Source: Liolophura sinensis (taxonomy: Eukaryota; Mollusca; Polyplacophora; Chitonida; Chitonidae). From it: a stretch of 64,000 nt of DNA. The position numbers and the translations under genes were made by a program. Under the pieces are notes generated by a model, which had not been told where the DNA came from, searched no databases, and was given only the letters and a program-made list of their open reading frames with translations. Below are positions 12,517-22,780 of the stretch, in pieces; position 1 is the first letter of the stretch; the number at the start of each line of letters is the position of its first letter. The stretch is from contig NC_088307.1 of assembly GCF_032854445.1 (NCBI RefSeq), positions 21,092,017 through 21,156,016 of the forward strand, in the 5' to 3' direction.

Positions 12517-13063
12517 CAGGGGGAAACCAATGAGGTTACAGGTTTTCTTCAGGAAACTTACCCCTTAAGTTATGGTTACTACGAGACTTTTATTCAGTTT
12601 CATATTAATCATTAAATTTCTTGTGAGTCAAAAGAAAGTTGATGCCAACAATTAGTTATCTTCCAGCTCAAACACTCTAAGCATTCGGCATGTAAGGTTT
12701 CCTGCTAGCACAGTAAATGGAAATCCCACCCACACCGCTGCCACTCCAACTTTTAGAAAGCAGCCATATTTTTCAGATGGCCCCTGACCCTTTTCCTAAT
12801 TTGATACTTATCAGATTATTAGGCAATAAACACCAATCAGATAAATAAAAAAAGGAATGGCCCACTGCTTGACCAGGCACTGCATGGTCAGCCCAAGCCA
12901 ATGTGACGGGTTGGAGTTGTATCTTTTCCTGTATGGTATCTTTGGTTTGGCGTCCCAGTGAGGCAGCACTACATGTAGCCTGTTCAGCATGAGAACATCC
13001 CTGCTACAGTGTTCAAAGAGATGTACAGTATTAATAATGCTGAAAGTAACATTAAGCATCATG
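12517..13063. other. Intergenic; nothing recognised
   Basis: No repeat family or coding signal recognised beyond short AT-rich stretches. Confidence 0.4.
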
Positions 13064-13316
13064 GATGGTGAGAGAGCTTGCCGAGGGGGTTAGCACCCCA
13101 GCAGAAGCCTCTCACCATTGTGGTCACAGTGAGTACAAGTCCAGCTCATGGGTTCCTTCTCCATCCATATGTAGGAAGGTCTGTCGGAAACCAGCTGATG
13201 GTCATGGGTTTCCCTTAGGCTCTGCCCAGTTTCCTCCCGCCATAATACTGACTGCCGCCATATACGTGAAATATTCTTGAGTACGGCATAAAACATCAAT
13301 CAAATAAATAAATTAA
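13064..13316 (+). mobile_element. SINE-A copy
   Basis: Body 'tcaccattgtggtcacagtg', 'gtaggaaggtctgtcgg' and tail 'gtgaaatattcttgagtacg' plus 'aaaacatcaatcaaataaat'. The head is diverged. Confidence 0.85.
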
Positions 13317-13379
13317 GCATCATGGAAACCAACAAAGTTACAAAAGGCTATACCGATGGTACAGTCATGAATTGAGTTA

Positions 13380-13625
13380 GTGTTACCCTATTTGTTCTAT
13401 GTTTTGGGACGCCTGATTTGCTCATTTAGCCTATGTATATGTAATTCTAGCAGGAATATTGAATTCCTTTTTTCTCACATGGTTAGACAATCAAATGAAC
13501 AACATACTTATATCTTCACTTTTCCAACAAGCTGATAAAAAATGTAATATTTTTTACTTTCAACACTACTAATATGTGTCTCAAACTTTAGAAGAATTAG
13601 GGTAGATCAGCCCGGATATCGTAGC
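13380..13625. repeat. Left member of an inverted repeat pair with 16018-16240
   Basis: 'attctagcaggaatattga' and 'tagaagaattagggtag' recur in reverse complement near 16150-16180 and 16027-16043, with similar sequence between. Either two copies of a dispersed repeat or part of an older inverted duplication. Confidence 0.6.
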
Positions 13626-13845
13626 TAGCTCCTGGCATCCATATCCACTCATAGTCCAGTCTGGCCTCTCAAGCGCATGTCTTATAGGATGTGTACGTGT
13701 AGATATGAGAGCCCAGGCTGTGGCTCTTCGCTACATTGTCATCATTGGGCATGTGTGTGTGGGTTGGTACATGCTGACGGCTGATAGCCCAGCCAAGCAC
13801 AGAGTATCGTGTGTTAAATCAATTTAACCGTCATATTAGTTTCAG

Positions 13846-14058
13846 TTGTCTTTAATTAGGCTTCGACTGGACGAGGCTAAAATAACTTTACCTGGAGGAA
13901 GGGGAGGTAATCGTTGTGCGATTTCAGTCAAAACATACGTCGCCCAGCCCAACTGTTTGAGCAACAACAACCTGAAGTGTTTATGTCAAGTCTCAAATCA
14001 GGCTCTTGAATTCGGTCGAAATGGAAAATACACCCAACTGCTTCAACATGAAATTAAA
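13846..14058 (+). other. Possible unassigned exon ending in a strong splice donor
   Basis: An open frame from ATG 13846 runs to 'gaaattaaag' followed by GTAAGT at 14059. It includes the GGGAGGTAATCG motif (13902-13913) also seen in the TMEM218 promoter. The translated segment (for example NCLSNNNLKCLCQVS) matches nothing I know. It could be a non-coding first exon of the downstream DIPK1 gene or chance. Confidence 0.18.
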
Positions 14059-15139
14059 GGTAAGTTGTGAATGTTGGATGATGAAGCCAGTCTGCATTCA
14101 AAACATCGTTTGTGATAGGTGAGAAAGATTGAAATGTTGCTGTAGTAACGAAATTTGATCACTCTGTGAAGTCGTAAGTGGGTCTCGACGAGATCAGATT
14201 CCTTTATGGGAGCTGTAAAGTTAAAGGTGCCGCTTTGGTCGGGAATAAATTGATAACCTTTCTGAAGAATCTTCTTTGCACATAATGGCAAGCAAAAGCC
14301 TCCTGTACTTTACGGTTACCATCCCTTGTGGTAACTCTTATGCAACTACGTGGAGCTAGGGCAATGTTGCACAGTTGAGCATAGTCCGTCTTACTCCATC
14401 AGGTTGGATAGTGTGCTGTTTTAAGATGCTGACATTCATCTTAACACTGAGTCCATCACCGCCTCGCAAAAAACATGGCGCAGATTTCAAACTTTCCAAC
14501 TTATGGCAATCCAACTCAAATCCTCTTCCCATTTATATGTAATTTTCCAGTGGAATCTCCAGTACATCTTAATTTACTATCCATACCAGTGAAACTAATA
14601 CACTTGCTGCCTTATGGTCACTCTGACTGCTAGAACTTCAGGGGTACCGAATGCCTTGCCATAGACAACCATTTTGAAGTGTCACATGACCTGCTTCTGG
14701 GTTTAAAATGCAACTATGTTCAGTTAAACTGTTCCATTAAAAATAGATAAAGGATAGCCAAGTTACATAAAAAAGCTTCTTGTTTCGTTCTACAAGAAAG
14801 CATAAACACATCTAGAAGAACTTTACTTTCTTCCAGATGCATTAAAATTGATGCATTTTAATAAAAGGGTAAAGTACAAAATTCTTTGTATCATCTATAA
14901 AGCATTACATGTGCATAATCTCTGTCCAAACTATAATTAACAGCTGTTCCCTCCAAACAAACCGCTGCACAATATTGTTCTCAGATCAACATAATGTTAT
15001 ATCTACATGTATCTTCCTAATGAAGGACAAGAAAAGTTACACGACAGAAAGTTTTACACTTAAAGGCCTTGAACTATAGAAGCCCTATGTCAATCTTTCA
15101 ATCACGCTACTTGAAATCACAGTTATAGTCTGATAACAA
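14059..15139. other. Intergenic; one short inverted repeat
   Basis: About 14395-14475 ('tgacattcatcttaacactg', 'agtccatcaccgcctcgc') is matched in reverse complement at 15806-15890. Nothing else is recognised. Confidence 0.4.
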
Positions 15140-15149
15140 ATGAGATGTT

Positions 15150-15185
15150 CATACATGTATGTATGTATGTATGTATGTATGTATG
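15150..15185. repeat. (ATGT)n microsatellite
   Basis: About eight uninterrupted 'atgt' units. Confidence 0.95.
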
Positions 15186-15269
15186 CTTTAACTGTATCAG
15201 TTATACTTAGATGTGTTATTATTTTAGAAAATCTTTTCATAGCGCTATGTCCCTAACACACTTGCACAA

Positions 15270-15485
15270 GTGCATTGCTCAAACCAAACGGGATGGGAAA
15301 GGGGCCATTTCCCACTAACTTGGTTTGTTTCTCTGTACATATGTGTAGGGGGTTCCAGCCAGCAGAGGTGGGGAAAGGAAGGGGTTGGTAATGGGCCATC
15401 TCCCACTACGTTACTTCTCCTGCTGGTTGGGACAGTTGCAGGGACAGCACTATTGGTTGTGGTGGTGTTTTTTTGGTATGTGTGA
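15270..15485 (+). other. Open frame ending in a hydrophobic stretch, unassigned
   Basis: Translates to a 71-codon frame whose last 25 residues are strongly hydrophobic (LLLLLVGTVAGTALLVVVVF). It could be a single-pass membrane exon (possible donor 'ggtatgtgtg' at about 15475), but there is no homology I recognise and no partner exon. Confidence 0.12.
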
Positions 15486-16017
15486 ATATATATAGCTTCT
15501 CTCTTCAAACTACATGGTGCTTTATCTTGTTTTATATATATTGATGTATTTTTTGATTAGACTCTGAAGTACATGTGTCCTATATATTTGTTTTCTCTTT
15601 GAAGACTTTTTTTTATTATTATATTATTTTAGTATTATATTTCCATTGCCATCTGCAAGACCAATTTCAATCCTCGTAATTCAACCACAAAAGGCCCAAA
15701 AAGGAGAACTTTTATTTTTAGTGCACGTAAGTTTGGGTGCTGTCAGCACGGACTTCATTGAACATGTTGAAATCAGCCTAATGGAGTCGGAGTGCGCACA
15801 TATTCAGCAATTTTGAGAGGCGGTGATGGACTCAGTGTTACGATGAATGTCAGAATTTTAAAATCGCACACTGAGCCCTTCTAAATAAATGGACTATGTT
15901 AACCACTTATTTTACATAAATGGTATGGAGTTGGTAAAGGTCATGGGCGCTGCAAGTTGCAACTGTAGCCCGAAAATCTGGTCTAAGGATGACTTACATT
16001 TACTAATACGCGGCGAC
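15486..16017. other. Intergenic; nothing recognised except an inverted repeat arm
   Basis: 15806-15890 pairs with 14395-14475. The remainder is featureless AT-rich DNA. Confidence 0.4.
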
Positions 16018-16240
16018 TGCTACCAAACTACCCTAATTCTTCTAAAAACTGGGACAGCTTTTTAGTGGTGTTAAATGTAGAGTATTACATTTCTTTACCA
16101 GCCTTCTGGAAAAATAAAGATACGAGTTGTTCATTAGATTGGTCTCAATTGAAACTCAATATTCCTGCTAGAATCACATATATGTATTGGCTAAAATGAG
16201 CAGACCAAGTGTTCAAAATGTCAGAAGAAAAGGGTAGACC
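16018..16240. repeat. Right member of an inverted repeat pair with 13380-13625
   Basis: Reverse-complement match covering 'ctaccctaattcttcta', 'ttcattagattg' and 'tcaatattcctgctagaat'. Confidence 0.6.
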
Positions 16241-17156
16241 TTATACAATATTAAAAGTTCACAGCTGATTTCTTGGCTACATACACTGTACATTTCATAA
16301 GTATATGCAAGTCCATTAATTGTTAGAGATTGCTGACATTCACTCACACACGGCAATGTAGCCCGAAGATAAGCTGTGACATTCTTACAGTAATGCCCAG
16401 CTTTGCTGTAATCTAATCCACATGGACAGTTGACTAAAACTAACAGCTGGAACCCTACCTTACATGTGGTATACACTGATTTCTGAGTCAACTAAACTCT
16501 AGTTATGTTACAGCCACATTGGTAATCCTTCTTTTAACAGTAATCCAGCCGTTAAAACGTTTGAATCGAACAAGCAAACCAACATCCACCATGTGTTGAA
16601 TTCAAACTTCCGCCATGTCCCGACAGTAAATTCATAACAAAAAGTTACGTTGGAAAAAATGTTCGAACAGCCAGCACGTCCTTGCCGGGACTTGGCTACT
16701 ATTTATTCTCAGTGAACTGTCCGCATGGATTACATATGGGTTAAAGCAAAAATGTGCATCACCATAGGAACGTTGCAGCTTAGCTATGGGCTAACAGAGG
16801 TGAAAACACTGTCTAAATAACATGAGAGTTAACACAAAGCCCTTCTCCACATCCAAAACCAGATTAAAACATTGACGTTCACAATTTATATATGCTGTTT
16901 ACATGCAGTGTTCTGTTGTCTTACACATTATAATTTCTAGTCTATAATCAGCCGTGCTTCTCACAATATCATTTGATGTTCTTCATTTCGCTATACCTTC
17001 CAGCGGTATCTACCACCTGGCCGCCTGCTTGCCGCTGCCGCGATATTTTATCCACCTAATGTTAAAATAATTTTTTTTTTGTGATGTTGCATAATCGAGT
17101 CATCTCGTTTATAAAGTTATGCAAAATTGCACACATTGAGAAAATCGAAATCTCTG
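16241..17156. other. Intergenic; nothing recognised
   Basis: No coding or repeat signal recognised. Confidence 0.4.
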
Positions 17157-17278
17157 CCATGTTATCAAGAATTAGGCATGAGTCATTTCTTTAACTCAAG
17201 GCAACAGGTGTGCCTACTGATGTAATGCTAAAACTGTTATTACTGATAGCTATATGTCCAAGGGGTATGAATATTGCT
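17157..17278. repeat. Right member of an inverted flank pair with 12411-12516
   Basis: 'ccatgttatcaagaattagg', 'catgagtc', 'gatgtaatgctaaaactgtt' and 'ccaaggggtatgaata' correspond in reverse complement to the left member. Confidence 0.7.
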
Positions 17279-17533
17279 TGGGCCTCTGTGGGCAGAGATG
17301 GTGAATGTGCCATTGTGGCATGATGACCCAAGATGATGACTCAACCATGTGGTTGCTGTGAGCAGTACATGTATGCGGGAGGTCTGGCAGCAACCTGCAG
17401 ATGGTCGTGGGCTCCCCCCACTTCCCCCAGGCTCTGCAGCGGTTTCTTCCACCATAATCCTGGCCGCCGTCGTATAAGTGAAATATTCTTAAGTATGGTG
17501 TAAAACACCAATGAAATAAATAAATAAATAAAT
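17279..17533 (+). mobile_element. SINE-A copy
   Basis: Head 'gggcctctgtgggcagag', body 'ggtctggcagcaacctgcag' and tail 'cgtcgtataagtgaaatatt' plus 'caatgaaataaataaataaa'. Confidence 0.88.
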
Positions 17534-17873
17534 ATGAATGGAGTGAAATCATCATTCCATTATTCTGGCTGCTCGTGGCACATCCCGTGGCCGTGTAAGA
17601 AATCTAGATTATAAGTTGATTTATAGAGGTACCAAACAAATGAGAAATAAATGGCAGTGACCATTAGGCCTGTTTCCATGCACCCCCCACCCCCCACTTT
17701 GCAAAACGACTGATGTTACATGTATATTATTTGTTGTCATTTCTTTAAAAGAATACTAATACATGTAAATCTTTTTTATCTATTAATTCTCTCATCTTCG
17801 TGCATGTACATGGTAAGTGTGTATAGTATATCTGTACACGCACACATACCTCAGCAACATATATTAAATGTAT
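17534..17873. other. Spacer; nothing recognised
   Basis: Contains a C-rich 'caccccccaccccccac' tract at 17681-17697. Confidence 0.5.
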
Positions 17874-18032
17874 GTAAGTGGGAAGGTCTGCCAGCAGCCT
17901 GCGGATGTTCCTGGGGTTCCCCTGGGCTAAGCCAGGTTTCCTCCCACCATCATGCTGGCCACTGTCGTATAAGTGAAATATTTTTGAGTACGACGTACTC
18001 AAAACACCAATCAAATAAACAAATAAATATAT
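17874..18032 (+). mobile_element. SINE-A, 5'-truncated
   Basis: Starts at 'aagtgggaaggtctgcc' and runs to the tail, which contains an internal duplication ('gagtacgacgtactcaaaac'). Confidence 0.85.
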
Positions 18033-18557
18033 TAAATGTACAGTGTAACAGGGTGTTAATAGTACTTTCAATTTCTTGTGTTGTACGCAGTTTTACTCCC
18101 TGATGGCGTCCCAGTACATCTTAATATTCAAGGTCACTTTGATCACGCGATCTCTGGAACTTTCCATGCACTAAAAAGGCATTATCCAGAACTGTGATGC
18201 TCTATGATTAAATCCAGGATGTATTTCTTACAGTTCATTGAACCTTCAAATTAAAATTGCTAATCCCTGAATAAAGCTGTAGTAAAGAACAGTTTTGATA
18301 GCAGCTGCCTCCGAGCTACATGCAAGATAAAGTGACTCAATTGTGTCCACTCGACTTATGGTTATTCATGAGAATCTTTATGGGTTTTTTTTTTATCTGA
18401 ATCGTAACTCTGCATGTTCAGATGTATTCTGAACAATTGTCATGCCAAAAATCACCCCCACTAACTAGATATCTAGCATCAGTCAAAAATGTATTTTCCT
18501 CTCTGTGTTTGTGTGTGTGTTTTTTTCTATTTTCATGGTAACAATTTGCATACCTGG
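18033..18557. other. Intergenic; nothing recognised
   Basis: Poly-T and GT-rich tracts only. Confidence 0.4.
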
Positions 18558-18806
18558 TACTGTAATTCATCAACCTTTTTGCATATTTGCAAGGTCATTG
18601 TTCACGCATATTCTAAAGACATTATTGTGTGTTGTTTGATAAAATTATACTTTTTGTTAAGCCCTGAAATTGGCCAATCCAACCACTGCTATTTTGTCTC
18701 CAAATATTGGCCTATTCCAATATATTTGCCTATTCAAAATAAAAATGTGCATAAATTGCATTGAAATTTGTTCTTTCTCATGTGAAAAGGTTGTGGAATT
18801 AGGGTA
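18558..18806 (+). mobile_element. MITE-like element, copy 1
   Basis: Left end 'tactgtaattcatcaacc' followed by 'ttttgcatatttgcaaggt'. Centre 'gccctgaaattggccaatcc'. Right end 'gtgaaaaggttgtggaatta' plus 'gggta', the inverted counterpart of the left end. No coding capacity. The family has eight copies in the window. Confidence 0.75.
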
Positions 18807-19336
18807 TTAATTATTATAAATCTGTACCTAAATATTTGCAGTTTTCTAACAGTATATATCTGAGGAGTAAGAAAAAAGGGATTAATAGTTTTCATGTCTC
18901 TAAAGTAATACCGAATCTATGCTGATTGGCTGGTGTGAAAGGTAGGCAAGTCCAGAATATGCCCTGTCTGAGCTGAAATTGAATATGGTATATTTATTCA
19001 TGCGTGACTAAGGCTGCAAGATTTAACCCAGGAAACCCTATCTTCACTGTCAGCCAATCAGGATTGATCTGTATCCCTTTAAGTATTTTTAAAATAAATG
19101 TTAACAATTATCGAAGTTAAAATTGTACATGTATACGAAATGTCCATTGCTTACCTCCCTTTGCATTTGAAAAAATCATGACATCAGTGGTTGTGGCTGT
19201 CCTAATACCTTTTACAGAAATGTAACAGTTTTTGTGCTATTGTTGATGATCAGATGAATTAACCATGTGTTGCCGTTTTGACATGTTCAGTGTCACATTC
19301 TGAAATCCAAAGGGAACAAGCCAGGGTGTTTTGAGT

Positions 19337-19563
19337 TACTGTAATTCTTCAACCTTTTTGCATGTGTGCAAGATGTTTATTCAAGCATATTCTGAAGGCA
19401 TTATTCTTTGTATCCTGATAAAATTACTTGTTTTGTGAAGCCCTGAAATTGGCCAAGCCAACAATTATACATTCATGTAATTCATTTTCCGAAATGAACT
19501 TGTGCAAATGTGCATAAATTGCCCTGAAAGTTTTTTGTGCGAAAAGGTTGAGGAATGAGGGTA
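19337..19563 (+). mobile_element. MITE-like element, copy 2
   Basis: Same layout as copy 1: 'tactgtaattcttcaacc', 'gccctgaaattggccaagcc' and 'gcgaaaaggttgaggaatga'. Confidence 0.78.
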
Positions 19564-20521
19564 ATTATAGAATGTACATGTTTGTACAGTTCAGTACTAA
19601 TTAGTAATTACTTAATAAGCTATAAAAGTGCACACACATCTACAAATTCTAGAAAAAAATTGACACGACCGTCAACAGGTATTTACTCTCAGTTATGAAA
19701 CTCTCAGTTCCAGGCCCAAAATTTTTGCGGTTCACTTTGAAGATGTAAAAACCAAGTGTTGAGTGTATTGTGTAAATTTTCTGTTGTCATGGAGACAAGA
19801 TCGAGTCGTAACATGTCTGACTCAACATTCCACACGGCTTGACTTCTCCTAATGGGTTAATATCTATACAGGCTTTTACAGACTGTAATTGCAGTGACTT
19901 GAACATGTAATTGGGTGCTGCATTCAGATCAGGTAAATGATTAAAGGGCATTATTAAGTTGAGGAATTTTGATCATAATGATGCATAACTACGACTTGTT
20001 ATGGAATATCATAGGCTTTTATTATGTGTGGGCATGGGGGAGGAGGGGGGCGGAGGGGTTGGGGGGGAGTATGGGGAGGCTGTTTGCAATCTGCCCCATG
20101 TGCACAAATGTACAGATTTAACATGAAGACCAGCCCCTCCCACTCGATGTTCAGTAACAAGACAGACTTGAATACTTCGTATATTGTACATGTTCTACTA
20201 CATATACAAGGTGCATGTAGTTTGTGGCCTAAACCTATATTTATACGCACTGGGCAATTGAGTTCCAGGTTTATGCGTGTACATGTGGTTTATGCGTGTA
20301 GGTTTAGCTGGAGCAAAACGCATAATTCTAATCTCATTAGATGTACATACATATATGTACATGCCTGACTGAGCTTTCACATTGCAATTATTATATTAGC
20401 CCAGTAATAACCCTGTAACAGGCAGCCGCTAAAGTGCACATGCACACATGCATGTTAAACAGGAAGTGACCTGATATTACAGACACATTACAGTCCTACA
20501 CATGTGTGCATGAACAAACAG
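19564..20521. other. Intergenic; G-rich tract inside
   Basis: Includes the G-rich block at 20034-20083, listed separately; nothing else recognised. Confidence 0.4.
20034..20083 (+). other. G-run cluster, potential G-quadruplex
   Basis: Five or more runs of four to seven G separated by one to six bases (for example 'ggaggggttggggggg') within 50 bp. This fits the usual G4 pattern on the plus strand. Confidence 0.7.
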
Positions 20522-20746
20522 TACCCTAATTCCTTAATCTTTTCATATACATGTATATAAGACCAAGTTTCAGTCAGATTTCTGCACCTTTTTAGTTTTA
20601 TTTTGAAGACAAAATACACCGGTTGAGATGGCCAATTTCAGGGCTTCATAAAATAATTCCCTCAGAATACATGTATGCTTGAATGAACACTTTGCAAGCA
20701 TGTGAAAGTGTTGGAAGTACATGTATCAGAGTACTGAAAATTACAG
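20522..20746 (-). mobile_element. MITE-like element, copy 3
   Basis: Reverse-oriented: 'taccctaattccttaatctt', centre 'ggccaatttcagggcttcat', distal end 'tactgaaaattacag'. Confidence 0.7.
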
Positions 20747-20995
20747 GCCATTTGGCTGTCCCACACTAAAAGTGCTTCTCACAACCACAGCTGCAATAAT
20801 GGCTGTTCCTGGTGCAAGTGCTTTGGTAAAGTTCATGTTAGTTTTTCTAGCTATGTAATGGAAGGATTTATTAGCAGGTAAATGTAAGGAGTCAGATTTT
20901 CGTACAGGCAACTTGAAAATTCAGTTTTGAGCCCAGTGCTGAAAGTTCTGTTTTAAATATGAATTTAATACCTCAGCTTTCTGACATGTTCCCCT

Positions 20996-21210
20996 GATTC
21001 CGCAACCTTTTCACATGTGAAAGAGCAACTGTCAGTGCAATTTATGTATGTTTTTAATTTGATTTTAGAGACAAAACTACATTGGTTGGATTAACCAATT
21101 TCAGGGCTTCGTAAAAAGTATAATTTTATCAGTCTACACAGGAAAATGCCCTCAGAATTTCATAGAATAAACACCTTGCAGCCATGCGAAAAGGTTGAAG
21201 AATTACAGTA
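20996..21210 (-). mobile_element. MITE-like element, copy 4
   Basis: Reverse-oriented: 'ttccgcaaccttttcacatg', centre 'accaatttcagggcttcgta', end 'cgaaaaggttgaagaattac'. Confidence 0.78.
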
Positions 21211-21517
21211 GTTATATTAAAGACAAACTGCCTTTGTACAAGACCAGGGCAATGTCCTGCACCATAAAGTATTTTGACGGCAGTGAAGTGTTGGTACAGC
21301 TAGGACAAAACTGCAATGTAAATAACTTTGTACTTCTAATTATAATAATGTTAATGGCTGGAAGATTTGTTATTATGTCCTGCACCAAGTCGATGATTAT
21401 TCTGAGGCTTGTTGTAGACATGCATGTAACTAGTGTGATTGGTTGGGTATAGTTTGCAGTGTGACAATTTTTAACACAGGTTGGTGTCTAGAATGTAGAA
21501 AACTAATTACACAGCAT

Positions 21518-21996
21518 TAGGTTGATCTTCTGAAGTTTGTTCTTGGGTGGGTGTGCATGGGTATCTGTTGTTCAAAAAAATAATGAGATTGTGTTCGTAG
21601 TTTTATGCAACTTTAGGTTGATCTTCTGAAGTTTGTTCTTGGGTGGGTGTGCATGGGTATCTGTTCAAAAAAATAATGAGATTGTGTTCGTAGTTTTATG
21701 CAACTTTAGGTTGATCTTCTGAAGTTTGTTCTTGGGTGGGTGTGCATGGGTATCTGTTGTTCAAAAAAATAATGAGATTGTGTTCGTAGTTTTATGCAAC
21801 TTTAGGTTGATCTTCTGAAGTTTGTTCTTGGGTAGGTGTGCGTGGGTATTGGTTGTGCAAAGAAATAATGAGATTGTGTTCGTAGTTTTATGCAACTTTA
21901 GGTTGATTTTCTGAAGTTTGTTCTTGGGTAGGTGTGCATGGGTATCAGTTGTTCGAAAAAATAATGAGATTGTGTTCGTAGTTTTATGTAAACTTT
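21518..21996. repeat. Minisatellite, period 96 bp, 5 copies
   Basis: Units start at 21518, 21614, 21707, 21803 and 21899 with 'taggttgatcttctgaagtt'. The third is reached after a 93-base unit that lost three bases. Copies 4 and 5 are the most diverged. It lies 750 bases upstream of the first DIPK1 coding exon. Confidence 0.95.
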
Positions 21997-22747
21997 AATA
22001 CTGTAAAATGTAATGCAGTTTAGAGGAGGCCATTCCGTTTTCCCCATGGGATGTAGCTTTGTTGTCATAAGGTCACATCTCCAAACATGTAGCTGCATTA
22101 TGCAGTTACGAAGAATATAGCAGATGTGGCGATCAGTGCTTTGTATTAGAAGAAAACATAGCAAATAATATAACCTGAGGTATTCAGGAAGAGGGTTGGA
22201 AAGAGAAAAGCCACAGTCACGTTTGATAATATCAGAATTGATATAACTTGGCGGTGGGGTCAATATTTGCGGTCGATATGATTTTGCTTCGCTGCAAACT
22301 GCGTTATCTCATTTATGCAACATGCTTTTAGACACAAAATGGGATACTTTATCTTTGCATATATATGTACTTAGTGCGATGGGTTTTTTTCCTTCTGAAC
22401 AGTCAAGAATAAATGTCCTATAGTACACATATACAGTATTAAAAAGCTCTGTAAAACCTAACATATAACAGTACATGGCCTTATAATTTATACAGTGTTG
22501 AGTGACAGATGTTTTCAGGGATATTCTAGGGGGTGTGGTCTGGAGGCTGCAGCTGGAGTTGAGTGACAGTTGATGAAGGAAGCTCTCCTGCGTGTGAGGC
22601 AGGATGAGGTGCAGCAGGTAAACTCGTTTGTTTCTTAGAGTCTCACCCCTGACCTTTGCTGTCCATTTCAGATGAGGATTTGCCTGTGTAGTGTTGTTAC
22701 AACCCGGAGGTGAGAGAGCTGGAGGATGAGAGCAGAAGTAGGTTACA
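21997..22747 (+). promoter_or_regulatory. Upstream region of DIPK1-like gene; possible 5' UTR exon
   Basis: A 'tgctgtccatttcag' tract ends at 22671 and may be the acceptor of the exon that carries the start codon. No clear core promoter is visible. The minus-strand open frame at 22309-22851 has no recognisable content. Confidence 0.25.
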
Positions 22748-22780
22748 ATGAAAGTCGTCAGATGGAAATCATTAAGGCAG
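22748..22780 (+). CDS. DIPK1: DIPK1-like coding exon 1 (start codon)
   Basis: ATG at 22748 gives MKVVRWKSLRQ, then donor GTAAGC at 22781. It is chosen because it is phase 0 like the acceptor of exon 2. It supplies the short basic cytosolic tail expected of a type II protein. An in-frame TAG at 22739-22741 excludes an earlier start. It is short, so RNA evidence is needed; other upstream first exons are possible. Confidence 0.5.
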
